Shown: one piece after another, positions 33,678-42,900 of the stretch
Layout: each line of letters opens with the position of its first letter
Numbering within the stretch: position 1 is the first letter of the stretch
NCBI RefSeq assembly: GCF_014845115.1
Contig: NZ_NKUI01000108.1
Location: 1-43,555 of the forward strand
Length of the DNA: 43,555 nucleotides
Reading direction: 5' to 3'
DNA from: Methylorubrum zatmanii
GTDB taxonomy: Bacteria; Pseudomonadota; Alphaproteobacteria; Rhizobiales; Beijerinckiaceae
Made by a program: the position numbers and the translations under genes
The notes under the pieces: model-generated
Told to the model about the DNA's origin: nothing
Databases searched by the model: none
The model's input: the letters and a program-made list of their open reading frames with translations, nothing else

Positions 33678-34819
33678 GCTACCCGATGAATCGCGACGTC
33701 GTCGTTACCGGCATCGGCCTCGTGTCCTGTGCGGGCGAGGGGATCGCGGCGCATCTGGCCGCCTTCGCCTCCGCCGAGCCGCCGCGTACGGATGCGGAGA
33801 CCTTCGCCCCCTATCCGGTGCACCCGGTCGCCCCGCTCACCCTCGACACGCAGATCCCCAAGAAATCCGATCAGCGGCAGATGGAGCCGTGGCAGAGGCT
33901 CGGTGTCTACGCCGCCGGCCTCGCCCTCGACTCCGCCGGGGTGAAGGAGGATGCGGCGTTCAAGTCGGCGCTTCAGCTGATCGTGGCGGCGGGCGGCGGC
34001 GAGCGCGACGTCGCCGTCGACGGGGCGATCCTCACCGGTCTGCGCGAGGCCGCCGATCCCGGCGCCTTCCTCAACGAGCGGCTCCTGAACGACCTGCGGC
34101 CGACCCTGTTCCTGGCCCAGCTCTCGAACCTGCTCGCGGGCAATATCAGCATCGTCCACGGCGTCACCGGCGCCTCGCGCACCTTCATGGGCGAGGAATC
34201 CGCCGGGGTCGACGCCCTGCGCATCGGCCATGCCCGGATCGCCTCGGGCCAAGTCGAGGCCATGATGGTCGGCGGCTCCTACAGTGCCGAGCGGCCCGAT
34301 GTGATGGTCATCCACGAAATGGGCGGCTTCCTTCTCAAGCCCACCTACCGGCCGGTGCTGGAGCGGGAGGACGAGGACGGCGGCGGCTTCGTCCTGGGAA
34401 GCGCGGCGGCGTTTCTGGTGCTGGAGGCGGCCGAACATGCCGCCGCCCGCGGCGCCAAGGCCCTGGCCCGGCTGCTTCCCGTCGCCAACGACCGGGTCGC
34501 CCGCGCGCCGGGCAGCGTGACGGAAAGCCTGACGCGGCTGATCGACGAGGCGGGCATCGAGCGGCCGGACGTGGTGCTCTCCGGCGCCACCGGACTGTCC
34601 GATCTCGCCCGAGAGGAGATCGCCGGCATCCAGGCCCGCCTGCCCGGCACGGGCATCCGCGCCACCGGCGACATGATCGGCCACCCGATGGAAGTGGCGG
34701 CCCCGTTCGGGGCGGCCCTCGCGGCGGCCCTCTGCGCGGTGGGCTCGGCCGGCGAGGTGGCGGTCACCTCCGTCGGCCACCGCCGCGGCGAGGGCGTGAT
34801 CCGCGTCGTGAAGGCCTGA
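33674..34819 (+). CDS. fabF2XL: beta-ketoacyl-ACP synthase-like protein lacking catalytic residues
   Basis: This 381-residue thiolase-fold protein begins DVVVTGIGLVSCAGEGIAAH, as KAS enzymes do. Aligned by eye with the active KAS next door, the catalytic Cys is replaced by Glu175 (in FMGEESAGVD), the first active-site His and the Lys are absent (LSGATGLSD, ATGDMIGH), and only the last His is kept. It therefore should not condense by itself. It sits where rhizobial loci have fabF2XL, and I infer a chain-length-factor-like partner of the following KAS. Start is GTG 33674 (overlapping the fabZ stop) or ATG 33686. Confidence 0.85.
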   Translation: MSYPMNRDVVVTGIGLVSCAGEGIAAHLAAFASAEPPRTDAETFAPYPVHPVAPLTLDTQIPKKSDQRQMEPWQRLGVYAAGLALDSAGVKEDAAFKSALQLIVAAGGGERDVAVDGAILTGLREAADPGAFLNERLLNDLRPTLFLAQLSNLLAGNISIVHGVTGASRTFMGEESAGVDALRIGHARIASGQVEAMMVGGSYSAERPDVMVIHEMGGFLLKPTYRPVLEREDEDGGGFVLGSAAAFLVLEAAEHAAARGAKALARLLPVANDRVARAPGSVTESLTRLIDEAGIERPDVVLSGATGLSDLAREEIAGIQARLPGTGIRATGDMIGHPMEVAAPFGAALAAALCAVGSAGEVAVTSVGHRRGEGVIRVVKA

Positions 34820-34994
34820 ACCGACCCGGCGGCCCGGCCGGCGCTTCGCGGGCCTGCCGGAACAGACAGTGCGGAAGCAAGAGACGCATCCGTCGTCCCG
34901 CCGTCTTCGCCCGCCGGACGCCTCGGAAAGGCGGCTCGCGGCGGGTTCCGGATCGCCGGATGCGCATGCGGAAGAAAGGTGATCTAAGGCTCCG

Positions 34995-36281
34995 ATGCCC
35001 GACTCCCGTTCCTCGTCCACCCACGATGCCCAAGGGCGCCCGCTCGTCGCGGTGACGGGCATCGGCATCGTCACCTCCCTCGGCCGCGGCGCGACCGAGA
35101 ACTGGGACGCGCTGACCGCCGGTCGCTCCGGCATCCGCGCGATCAGCCGCTTCCCCACCGAGGGCCTGCGCACCCGGATCGCCGGCACCGTCGACTTCCT
35201 CGACACCGACCCGCTGGTGGCCCCGCTCCTGTCCGAGCGCTTCGCCCGGGTGGCGGCCGAGGAGGCGGTGGCGCAATCGGGCATCGGCGCCGGATTTCCG
35301 GGCGGCCTGTTCGTGGCGGTGCCCCCGGTCGAGATGGAATGGCCGCAGCGCCAAGCCCTGGCCGAGGCCGCCGGCGAAGCCGGCGAGGTGACCTACGCGA
35401 CCCTGCAGCGGGCCGCGGCGAGCCGTCGCTTCGATCCCTGGCACGACCTGTTCATCTTCGGCACGGTGGCCGACCGTCTGGCCGACCGGTTCGGCACCCG
35501 CGGCTCGCCGATCTCGCTCTCGACCGCCTGCTCATCGGGGGCGACGGCGATCCAGCTCGGCGTCGAGGCGATCCGCCGGGGCGAGATGGAGGCCGCGCTC
35601 TGCATCGGCACCGACGGCTCGGTGAACCCCGAATCGCTGATCCGGTTCTCGCTGCTCTCGGCCCTGTCGACCCAGAACGACCCGCCGGAGGGCGCTTCGA
35701 AGCCGTTCTCCAAGAACCGCGACGGCTTCGTGATGGGCGAGGGCGCCGCCGCCCTGGTGCTGGAGAGCGCGGAAGCGGCACGGGCGCGGGGGGCGACGAT
35801 CCTCGGCTACGTGCTCGGCTGCGGCGAGAAGGGGGACGGTTTCCACCGCACCCGCTCCAGCCCGGACGGCGCCCCGGTGATCGCGGCGATGCGCGCGGCG
35901 CTCGACGATGCCGGCCTCGGACCGGAGGCCATCGATCACGTCAACGCCCACGGCACCTCCACGCCGGAAAACGACAAGATGGAGGCGCTGGGCTGCTCGG
36001 CGGTGTTCGGTGAGCGGATCGGTCAGCTGCCGATCTCGTCCAACAAGTCGATGATCGGCCATACCCTCACGGCGGCGGGCGCCATCGAGGCGGTAATCTC
36101 GCTCCTGACCATCCGGCACGGGCGCATCCCGCCCACCATCAACTACGCCATGCCCGATCCGGCCCTGCTCCTCGACGTGGTGTCCAGCGTCCGCGACATG
36201 CGCGTCTCGCGGGTGCTGTCGAACTCCTTCGGCTTCGGCGGCCAGAACACCTGCCTCGTCCTCGGAGACGAGCCGGCATGA
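34995..36281 (+). CDS. fabF1XL: beta-ketoacyl-ACP synthase II, very-long-chain locus
   Basis: This 428-residue KAS has all catalytic residues: Cys179 (STACSSG), His319 (NAHGTST), Lys351 and His356 (SNKSMIGHTLTAAG). It condenses acyl-ACP with malonyl-ACP. Position after the Cys-less paralogue matches rhizobial fabF1XL, needed for C28-type acyl chains. It is preceded by a 175-bp gap, larger than elsewhere in the operon, which might hold an internal promoter. The first 15 residues are a polar lead. The stop overlaps the SDR start (ATGA at 36278-36281). Confidence 0.92.
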   Translation: MPDSRSSSTHDAQGRPLVAVTGIGIVTSLGRGATENWDALTAGRSGIRAISRFPTEGLRTRIAGTVDFLDTDPLVAPLLSERFARVAAEEAVAQSGIGAGFPGGLFVAVPPVEMEWPQRQALAEAAGEAGEVTYATLQRAAASRRFDPWHDLFIFGTVADRLADRFGTRGSPISLSTACSSGATAIQLGVEAIRRGEMEAALCIGTDGSVNPESLIRFSLLSALSTQNDPPEGASKPFSKNRDGFVMGEGAAALVLESAEAARARGATILGYVLGCGEKGDGFHRTRSSPDGAPVIAAMRAALDDAGLGPEAIDHVNAHGTSTPENDKMEALGCSAVFGERIGQLPISSNKSMIGHTLTAAGAIEAVISLLTIRHGRIPPTINYAMPDPALLLDVVSSVRDMRVSRVLSNSFGFGGQNTCLVLGDEPA

Positions 36282-37063
36282 GCACCGAAGCGGGTACGGA
36301 GCTGAACACGGCGCGGAAATCCGTCCTCGTCGTCGGCGGCGCCTCGGGGCTCGGCGCGGCGACCGTGCGCGCCCTGGCGGCGGCGGGGTACGACGTCACC
36401 TTCACCTATCGCTCGTCGTCCGACCGGGCGGAGGCGCTGGCCGCCGAACTGACCGGCGCGCATGGGCAGGGCCGCTTCGCAGCCCGCCCCCTCGACCTGT
36501 CGGACCGGACGGCCCTGGACGCCTTCTGCGATGAGATCGAGGGCGAGGGCTTCTACGGCTACGTCCACAATGCCGGCCAATCGGCGGATGCGCTCGCGGC
36601 CATGCTCGACCAGGATCGGGCGGAAGCGGCGATGCAGGTGAACTTCTGGTCGCTGACCCGCCTCTCCAAGGCGCTGGTGCGCGGCATGATCCGGGCACGG
36701 GAAGGCCGCATCGTCGCCATCGGCTCGGTGGCCGCGCTCCAGGCCAATGCCGGCAACGCCGCCTACGCGGCGACCAAGGGCGCGCTGATCGCCTATTGCC
36801 GCACGCTGGCCATCGAATCGGCCAAGCGCGGCGTCACCGTCAACGTGATCGCCCCCGGCTTCATCGATACCGAGATGATGGCCCCCTATGCCAGCCACCG
36901 TGCGGGCATCGAGCGCCAGATCCCGCTCGGACGCTTCGCCGCCCCGCAGGAGGTCGCGGCCATGGCCGCCTTCCTGATGGGCGAGGGGGGCGCCTACATC
37001 ACCGGCACGGTGCTGCCGGTCGATGGCGGTCTCACCGCGATGATGGGCATCCACCGCCCCTGA
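36278..37063 (+). CDS. 3-oxoacyl-ACP reductase-like SDR
   Basis: This 261-residue short-chain dehydrogenase has a Rossmann start VLVVGGASGLGAATVRALAA (GxxxGxG), the HNAGQSAD strand, and the catalytic Ser-Tyr-Lys in IGSVAALQANAGNAAYAATKG. It ends with the FabG-like tail VNVIAPGFIDTEM and YITGTVLPVDGG. It likely reduces 3-oxoacyl-ACP with NADPH in the very-long-chain cycle. Rhizobial acpXL loci usually have the zinc-type dehydrogenase and lpxXL after the KAS genes; here an SDR occupies that place. It is coupled to the KAS by an ATGA overlap. Confidence 0.9.
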   Translation: MSTEAGTELNTARKSVLVVGGASGLGAATVRALAAAGYDVTFTYRSSSDRAEALAAELTGAHGQGRFAARPLDLSDRTALDAFCDEIEGEGFYGYVHNAGQSADALAAMLDQDRAEAAMQVNFWSLTRLSKALVRGMIRAREGRIVAIGSVAALQANAGNAAYAATKGALIAYCRTLAIESAKRGVTVNVIAPGFIDTEMMAPYASHRAGIERQIPLGRFAAPQEVAAMAAFLMGEGGAYITGTVLPVDGGLTAMMGIHRP

Positions 37064-37077
37064 CCCGGCCCGCGAAG

Positions 37078-37362
37078 ATGTCGCCGACGCGCCCCATTCT
37101 GGTTCTCGTCCTGATGCTCGCGGCGGGACTGCCCGCGCGGGGCGCCGAGACGTTCCGGGTCGGAGGCCTGCCGCGAGACGACAGCCTGACGATCCGCGAG
37201 GCCCCGGATGCGGCGGCGCCGGCCCTCGGGCAGATTCCGGCCGGGCGCAGAGTGCTCGGCTTCGGCTGCACCACCGACACTCCGAGCGGGCTGACATGGT
37301 GCCGGGTGAAGTTCGAGCGCGTTCTCGGCTGGGCGCGGCGGCGCTATCTCTCTCCCGAGTGA
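37078..37362 (+). CDS. small exported SH3-like domain protein
   Basis: This 94-residue protein has a signal peptide (SPTRPILVLVLMLAAGLPAR then GAE) and a bacterial SH3-like (SH3b) domain: LTIREAPDAAAPALGQIPAG, then CTTDTPSGLTWCRVKFE and GWARRRYLSPE. Such domains bind cell-wall or other ligands in the periplasm. It begins 14 bp after the SDR stop and may be in the same transcript. Two Cys could form a disulfide. The role is unknown. Confidence 0.8.
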   Translation: MSPTRPILVLVLMLAAGLPARGAETFRVGGLPRDDSLTIREAPDAAAPALGQIPAGRRVLGFGCTTDTPSGLTWCRVKFERVLGWARRRYLSPE

Positions 37363-37374
37363 GGGCGCAGCGGG

Positions 37375-40300
37375 CTACGGTGCCGGCCGCCGCAGCGTCT
37401 CCGCCAGGATGGTGATGACGCGCCGCAGCTCGACCGGCTTCTGCAGCCGCTCCACATCGGAGAATTCCGCCGGGATCACACCCTCGTCGTAGCCGGTGAC
37501 GAACACGAACGGGATGCCGTTCTCCCGCAGCAGGCCGGCGAGGGTGAAGGATGGCCCGTCGCCGAGATTGATGTCGACCAGGGCCGCCGTCGGCCTGACC
37601 TCCGCGAGGGCCTCGCGGGCCGCCTCCTCGCTCGGACAGGGGCCGACGACCTCCGCACCGGCGCTCTGGAGGGCCCGCGCCGTATCGGTGGCGAGGTAGT
37701 AATCGTCCTCGACCACGAGGATGCGGTAGCCGCTCAGGTCTGCCTGGCTCGTCATGTCGAGCACTCCTCCACAGACGGTCGCGCGCTGCGGAGCATCCGT
37801 TCCCAGGATGCTGGCGCGGTCGCGCAGGGGAAATTCCAGATGGCAGCGGACCCCGTCCGGCCCGATCTCCCACCGGCCCGTCCCGCTCAGCTCGTAAGGC
37901 AGCCGGCCCTCGATCAGTTCGCGGCCGAAGCCGCGTCGGGTGACGGGGACCGGATCGGACCCGCTGCTCTCCGCCCAATCGAAGCCCAGCCACGTTTCGT
38001 CCCTCTTGGCGAAGGTCCCCCAGCGCACCCGGACACATCCCTCCGGCACGGACAATGCTCCGTATTTGAGGGCATTGGTCGCCAGTTCGTGGACGGCGAG
38101 AGTGAGGATCTCCGCGGCCTTGGGCGGCAGCTCGATCTCCGGGCCGGACAGGTCGTACTGGTCCTCGCGCAGGGCCTGGGCGCTGACCTCGTCGTGCACG
38201 ATGGTGGCGACCTTCACCCCGGCCCCGGCGGAGCGGGTCAGGAGGGCCTGAACGCGGGCCAGCGTCAAAAGCCGCCCCCCGACGAGGGAGGCATATTCGG
38301 CCACGGTTTCCGCGCGCTCGCCGGTCCGGGCGACGATCGACCGGGTGACCGCCATGATGTTGCGCACCCGGTGCTGCAACTCGGCCAGCAACACGGCCTG
38401 GTGCTCGATCAGGAGCTTGGCCTCGGTGGTGTCGGAGGAGAGGCCGCCGATGCGGCGTACCCGGCCCTGCTCGTCGCGCAGGGGGAAGAGCGTGCTGCGG
38501 ATCCAGCGGAAGGCGCCGTCATTGGGGCGCATGATGCGGAACTCGTTCACCAGGGATTCGCCGGCCACCGCCCGGGTCAGGCTGTGCAGGGTCCGCTCGC
38601 GATCCTCCGGCACCATGAGGGCGCCCCAATGCCGGACCTCGCGCCCAACGAGGGCGCCGGCCTCGACGCCGTAGACCGGCAGAAGCGCCGGACTGACATA
38701 CTCCACCGACAGGGTCCCCGCATCGCGGATCCAGAGGACATCCGAGGAAGCCTCGGCAAATTGCCGGAACCGTTCCTCGCTCTCGCGCAGGCGCAGCTCC
38801 GCCCGCTTGCTGCGCAGGGCGTGCCAGATCGCCGGGACCAGCGCCTCGGCCGCGGCCAGATCCTCCGGCCGGTAGCCGCCTTCGCGGTTGCCGAGCCCGA
38901 TCATGCCCCGGACGGTCCCACCCTGCTTCAGGGGGACGCCGAGGAAGGCGCGGAGGGGGAGGTCGGCCGGCATCGCTGCGCGGCCGTCGGATGGCGCTAC
39001 GGGATCGTTGACGATGAAGCCGCGGCCGTCGCGCGACATGCGCCCGTAGAGGCCCTGGATGGCGCGGCCCGGCATCGATCCGCCCGTGCCGTCGCCAGGC
39101 AGGAGCCCGGCGAATTGCGCCCGGCTCCGGTCGCTGAAGAACAGGCTGCCGAGGCACCCGGTGGCCTCGTCGATCTCGCCCAGGAAACTGACGGCGCTGC
39201 CCGTCAGGTCCTCGGCGACCTCGAGGGAGATGCGCGCCAGTTCCTCCTCCGACGAGACTCCCAGGGTCTCGCCGAAGACGACGTTGATGGCCTGGAGAAC
39301 GGCGTTGTTGCGCCTCAGGCGGTCCTCGGCATCGTGGCGCTCGGTAACGTCGATCGACACGCCGACGAAACGGTTCTCGCCCAGCGGCCGCCCGGAATTG
39401 CTGAGCCAGCGATACTGGCCGTCAGCGCGCAAGAGCCGGGCCTCGCTGGTGAAGGGGCGCCGCTGCTCGTAGGCGGCGTTGTAGGCGGCGAGATAACCCT
39501 CGGCATCGTCCGGATGCAGGAAGTTTGCCCAGCCCATCCCTCCGACGGCGTCGAGCCCGGCACCGAAGAAATCGAGGTAGTGATCGTTGGCGAAGATCAC
39601 GCCGGTGGAATCGACGTCCCAGATCAGCACCGGAGCGGCATCGGCCATCGTCCGCAGCCGCATGTCGGCCTCGCGGGCCGCCCGCTCCGCCCGCGCCCGC
39701 TCCATCGCCGCCCAGATGCGCTCGGCCGTCTCGCCGACGAGGGCGGCTTCCGCCTCGGTCCAGGCGCGCGGCGCGCCGCACATGACGCTGAAGGCGCCGA
39801 CCAGCTCGCCATGCTTGATCAGAGGCACGCCGATCCAGGCCACGAAATCGTTCGCGAGCAGCAGAACCCGCCCCGCCTCGGGTATCTGCGGGGCCGTGGA
39901 AACATCCGGGACGACGACCGAAAGCCCCATCTTGTAGAGCGGAACGAGGTAAGCGATGAACGAAAGCGGATAGGTCCCGACATAGGGACGAGCCGCGCTG
40001 CGAAGATGCTCGCGCTCGATCACCAGATACCCTTCCGTCTCGTAGATCGCGGCATAATGCGCGCGGTCGACGTCGAGGTGATCGCCGAGCAGCCGGCAGG
40101 CCACCGCCTGGATCTCGGTGGGATCGGCGAGGGCGCGCAGGGCGTCGCTCAGCCTGAGCAGGAAAGCTTGCTGCTCCTCGCGTGCGCGCAAGGCCTGCTC
40201 GGCCAGCTTGTATTCGTGGATGTCCTCGCTCGTACCGTACCAGCGGACGATGCGCCCATCCGGATCGCGGCGCGGATAGGCCCGCGAGCGCAGCCAGCGG

Positions 40301-41043
40301 TAGCTGCCGCTCTCCCGCATGCGAACGCGGTGTTGGACGTCGAACACTCTGCCGGTGCGGACACAATCCATCCAGGCCGCGAGCAAGGCGGCGGCGTCGT
40401 CCGGGTGCTGCACCGCCCCGCCACTCCTTCCGAGGCCGTCGACCCCGGTCCATTCGCGGAAGCGATGTGACGCGAAGTCGATCGTCCCGTCGGGCATGGC
40501 GGTCCAGGACACCTGGGGATTGAAGTCCACCGTGTGGCGAAGGTGCTCCTCGCTCTCGCGCAGGGCCTGCTCGGCCAGCACCCGCTCGGTGGTTTCCATA
40601 CCGACGGTGTGAAGTCCGGCGATCGCCCCGGTCTCATCGCGAACGGGAATCCAGCTCCCGGTGAACCAGCCGATGGGCTGCTCCTGACGAGAAGGCAATT
40701 CGTAGAACTGATCGATGAATTCGATGGAACCTCCCGCAAAGGCCGCCTCGATCAGCGACTGCACATGCGGCTCGGGCCAGACCTCGGTGAAGGGTCGCCC
40801 GAGCGCCGCCGGATGCTTGGCTCCCAACACTTCGATATGGGCATCGTTGTAGATGAGATGAAGCAAGGGCCCCCAGGCGAGAACGCTGGGCAGACGCGAG
40901 CCGAGAGTCAGTTCCACGGCGGTCTTCAGACTCTGCGGCCACCTTTCCACCGCACCGAGCGGTGTCGCCGCCCAGTCGTGAGCCCGGACGCGCTCGACCA
41001 TCTCGCCGCTGCCGAAAGGCCAGATCGCCGTTCCATCGTTCAT
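37375..41043 (-). CDS. hybrid histidine kinase: PAS/GAF array, HWE kinase, receiver
   Basis: This 1222-residue cytosolic sensor has, in order: PAS-like (45-160), PAS (165-285), GAF (305-450), PAS (455-575), GAF (590-745), PAS (755-880), HWE kinase (885-1080) and a receiver (1106-1215). Phospho-His891 lies in ELQHRVRNIMAVTRS; the HWE signature has NALKYGAL and FDWAES (Trp1023, Glu1025); the receiver Asp1157 is in LVDINLGDG. The PAS/GAF sets suggest several redox, light or small-molecule inputs, none identifiable by residue. It lies on the opposite strand between the acpXL operon and its dehydrogenase, and converges on the SH3 gene. The start is set at ATG 41043 where the family-like sequence begins. 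No DNA-binding output is attached. Confidence 0.9.
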   Translation of the reverse strand: MNDGTAIWPFGSGEMVERVRAHDWAATPLGAVERWPQSLKTAVELTLGSRLPSVLAWGPLLHLIYNDAHIEVLGAKHPAALGRPFTEVWPEPHVQSLIEAAFAGGSIEFIDQFYELPSRQEQPIGWFTGSWIPVRDETGAIAGLHTVGMETTERVLAEQALRESEEHLRHTVDFNPQVSWTAMPDGTIDFASHRFREWTGVDGLGRSGGAVQHPDDAAALLAAWMDCVRTGRVFDVQHRVRMRESGSYRWLRSRAYPRRDPDGRIVRWYGTSEDIHEYKLAEQALRAREEQQAFLLRLSDALRALADPTEIQAVACRLLGDHLDVDRAHYAAIYETEGYLVIEREHLRSAARPYVGTYPLSFIAYLVPLYKMGLSVVVPDVSTAPQIPEAGRVLLLANDFVAWIGVPLIKHGELVGAFSVMCGAPRAWTEAEAALVGETAERIWAAMERARAERAAREADMRLRTMADAAPVLIWDVDSTGVIFANDHYLDFFGAGLDAVGGMGWANFLHPDDAEGYLAAYNAAYEQRRPFTSEARLLRADGQYRWLSNSGRPLGENRFVGVSIDVTERHDAEDRLRRNNAVLQAINVVFGETLGVSSEEELARISLEVAEDLTGSAVSFLGEIDEATGCLGSLFFSDRSRAQFAGLLPGDGTGGSMPGRAIQGLYGRMSRDGRGFIVNDPVAPSDGRAAMPADLPLRAFLGVPLKQGGTVRGMIGLGNREGGYRPEDLAAAEALVPAIWHALRSKRAELRLRESEERFRQFAEASSDVLWIRDAGTLSVEYVSPALLPVYGVEAGALVGREVRHWGALMVPEDRERTLHSLTRAVAGESLVNEFRIMRPNDGAFRWIRSTLFPLRDEQGRVRRIGGLSSDTTEAKLLIEHQAVLLAELQHRVRNIMAVTRSIVARTGERAETVAEYASLVGGRLLTLARVQALLTRSAGAGVKVATIVHDEVSAQALREDQYDLSGPEIELPPKAAEILTLAVHELATNALKYGALSVPEGCVRVRWGTFAKRDETWLGFDWAESSGSDPVPVTRRGFGRELIEGRLPYELSGTGRWEIGPDGVRCHLEFPLRDRASILGTDAPQRATVCGGVLDMTSQADLSGYRILVVEDDYYLATDTARALQSAGAEVVGPCPSEEAAREALAEVRPTAALVDINLGDGPSFTLAGLLRENGIPFVFVTGYDEGVIPAEFSDVERLQKPVELRRVITILAETLRRPAP

Positions 41044-41335
41044 TGCGAGCCCGAAGCACGCCCCATTAGGAATGTCACCCTCAGGTTCTGCAAATGTCTT
41101 GTTGCAAAATGAATTGCCCACCCCATGCAATTCCGCCCGCTTCGGTGAGAGCGAGTCGGCCGTCTCTAACGCCGAAGGGCCGAATCGGTTCGGGCGGATT
41201 GAGCCGGGCCCGATTTCGACCGATAAGCCCCGCTGCGCGATCCCTGCCGCTCCTCCCACCAGGGCGACGGAGAACGCCGAGCCATGGCACGACAGAGGGC
41301 GCCGGTTCCCTCGACCGCAGACGAGACCGACCCTG

Positions 41336-42358
41336 ATGCAAGCCCTCCAGCTCTTCGGCGACCGCGACCTGCGCCTCTCCGAGGTCGAGCCGCCGCCCGC
41401 CCCGGGGCCGGGCGAGGTGCAGATCCGGGTGCGCGCGGTCGGGCTGAACTTCATCGACGTCTGGGGCTTTCGCGGCATGGCCTTCGCCAAGCGCAAGCTG
41501 CCGTTGACCGTCGGCGCGGAGGCGGCGGGCGAGATCGCGGCGGTCGGCGAGGGGGTCGAGGGCCTGTCCGTCGGCGATGCGGTGGTGCCCTACGGCGCGC
41601 TGACCTGCGGGCATTGCCGCGCCTGCCGCGAAGGCCGCGACAACCTCTGCGAAGACGTCTCGGGGGTGATGGGCTTCCATCTCGACGGATTCGCCCGCGA
41701 GCGCGTCAACATGCCGGCCCGGCTCGTGGTGAAGGTTCCCGCCGGGGTCGACCATGTCCAGGCCGCCTGCGCCGGGATCGCCTTCGGCACGGTGCAGCAC
41801 ATGCTGTTCGACAATGCGCGGCTCGAGCCGGGGGAATCGATCCTGGTCCATGCCGGCGGTTCCGGCATCGGCACGGCGGCGATCAAGATGGCCAAGGCCA
41901 TCGGCTGCACCGTCTACACGACGGTGGGCGACGACGCGAAGGGCGAGAAGGCGCGGGCGCTCGGCGCCGACCACGTCGTCAATTACCGTGAGGAGCGGTT
42001 CGAGGGCGAGGTGCGCCGGCTGACCAAGCGCAAGGGCGTGGACGTGGTGTTCGAGCATGTCGGCGCCGAGACCTGGAACGGCTCGCTGCTCTGCCTCAAG
42101 CGCGGCGGCCGGCTCGTGACCTGTGGCTCGACCTCCGGCGTCTCGGCCCAGATGAACCTGATGCAGCTGTTCCAGCAGCAATACCGCATCACCGGCTCGT
42201 TCGGGTGCCGCATCGCCAACATGCGCGAGAGCCTCGACAAGATGGCCGCCGGCATCACCCCCGTGGTCGATACGGTGCTGCCGCTCGCCGATTTCGCGAA
42301 AGGGCTGGAACGCCTCGAATCGCGAAAGGTGTTCGGCAAGATCCTCGTCACGCTCTGA
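41336..42358 (+). CDS. zinc-type dehydrogenase of the very-long-chain lipid A locus
   Basis: This 340-residue MDR-family NAD(P)H oxidoreductase is strikingly like the dehydrogenase in rhizobial acpXL loci (adh2XL), e.g. NFIDVWGFRGMAFAKRKLPL, GFHLDGFARERVNMPARLVV and VFEHVGAETWNGSLLCLKRG. The structural zinc cluster CGHCRACREGRDNLC is intact, but the usual catalytic zinc Cys in the first domain is Asn-Phe-Ile-Asp, as in quinone/enoyl reductases, suggesting an enoyl reductase role. The cofactor loop is HAGGSGIGTAA. It is separated from the acpXL operon by the SH3 gene and the opposite-strand kinase. I place ATG at 41336 because the upstream frame is not conserved in character. Confidence 0.88.
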   Translation: MQALQLFGDRDLRLSEVEPPPAPGPGEVQIRVRAVGLNFIDVWGFRGMAFAKRKLPLTVGAEAAGEIAAVGEGVEGLSVGDAVVPYGALTCGHCRACREGRDNLCEDVSGVMGFHLDGFARERVNMPARLVVKVPAGVDHVQAACAGIAFGTVQHMLFDNARLEPGESILVHAGGSGIGTAAIKMAKAIGCTVYTTVGDDAKGEKARALGADHVVNYREERFEGEVRRLTKRKGVDVVFEHVGAETWNGSLLCLKRGGRLVTCGSTSGVSAQMNLMQLFQQQYRITGSFGCRIANMRESLDKMAAGITPVVDTVLPLADFAKGLERLESRKVFGKILVTL

Positions 42359-42381
42359 CGCCGGGTCCCGCGCGCCGGCCC

Positions 42382-42822
42382 TCAGCGCCGGGGCGTCGGC
42401 CGCCAATCCGCCGGTGCCATCTCGAAGCCCGCGAAGTCGAAGCCGGGTGAGACGGTGCAGCCGACGAGCGTCCAGGCGCCGAGGCTGGTCGCCGTCTGCC
42501 AATGCCCCGCCGGCACCACGATCTGAGGGCGCTGGCCGCGCAGGAGGTCGGGGCCGAGATGGTGGGCCGAGGCGTCGTGGCCGTTGGGGCTCAGCGTGAT
42601 CACCATCGGCGCGCCGGCATGCCAGTGCCAGATCTCGGCCGCGTCGACCCGGTGCCAGGCGGAGGTCTCCCCCACCCCCAGCAGGTAGTAGATCGCGGTG
42701 CCGACCGAGCGCCCGTCGACGGTGCGGGGATCGCGAAAGGTCTCGCGATAATGGCCCCCTTCCGGGTGGGGCTTCAGCCCGAGCGCGTCGATCACCTGCG
42801 CCGCCGTGAGGCTCTCCGTCAT
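42382..42822 (-). CDS. cupin_5-family protein
   Basis: This 146-residue protein matches the DUF985/cupin_5 family: LGLKPHPEGGHYRETFR, IYYLLGVGETSAWHRVDAAE, IWHWHAGAPM, IVVPAGHWQTA and WTLVGCTVSPGFDFAGFEMA. These proteins are related to sugar epimerase or isomerase cupins, with His residues around a barrel site, but no activity is known. It converges on the dehydrogenase with 23 bp between stops. Confidence 0.9.
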   Translation of the reverse strand: MTESLTAAQVIDALGLKPHPEGGHYRETFRDPRTVDGRSVGTAIYYLLGVGETSAWHRVDAAEIWHWHAGAPMVITLSPNGHDASAHHLGPDLLRGQRPQIVVPAGHWQTATSLGAWTLVGCTVSPGFDFAGFEMAPADWRPTPRR

Positions 42823-42900
42823 GTCTCCGGTCGTTCCCTCTTGCTGTTACAGACACCGACGCCCCGGCCGGGCCCGGCCGACTCTGTTCGAAAAAGCCCC

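Noticed and set aside
32888-42358. lpxXL acyltransferase expected in the acpXL locus
   Set aside because: Searched all frames between acpXL and the dehydrogenase; nothing resembles an HtrB/LpxXL protein.
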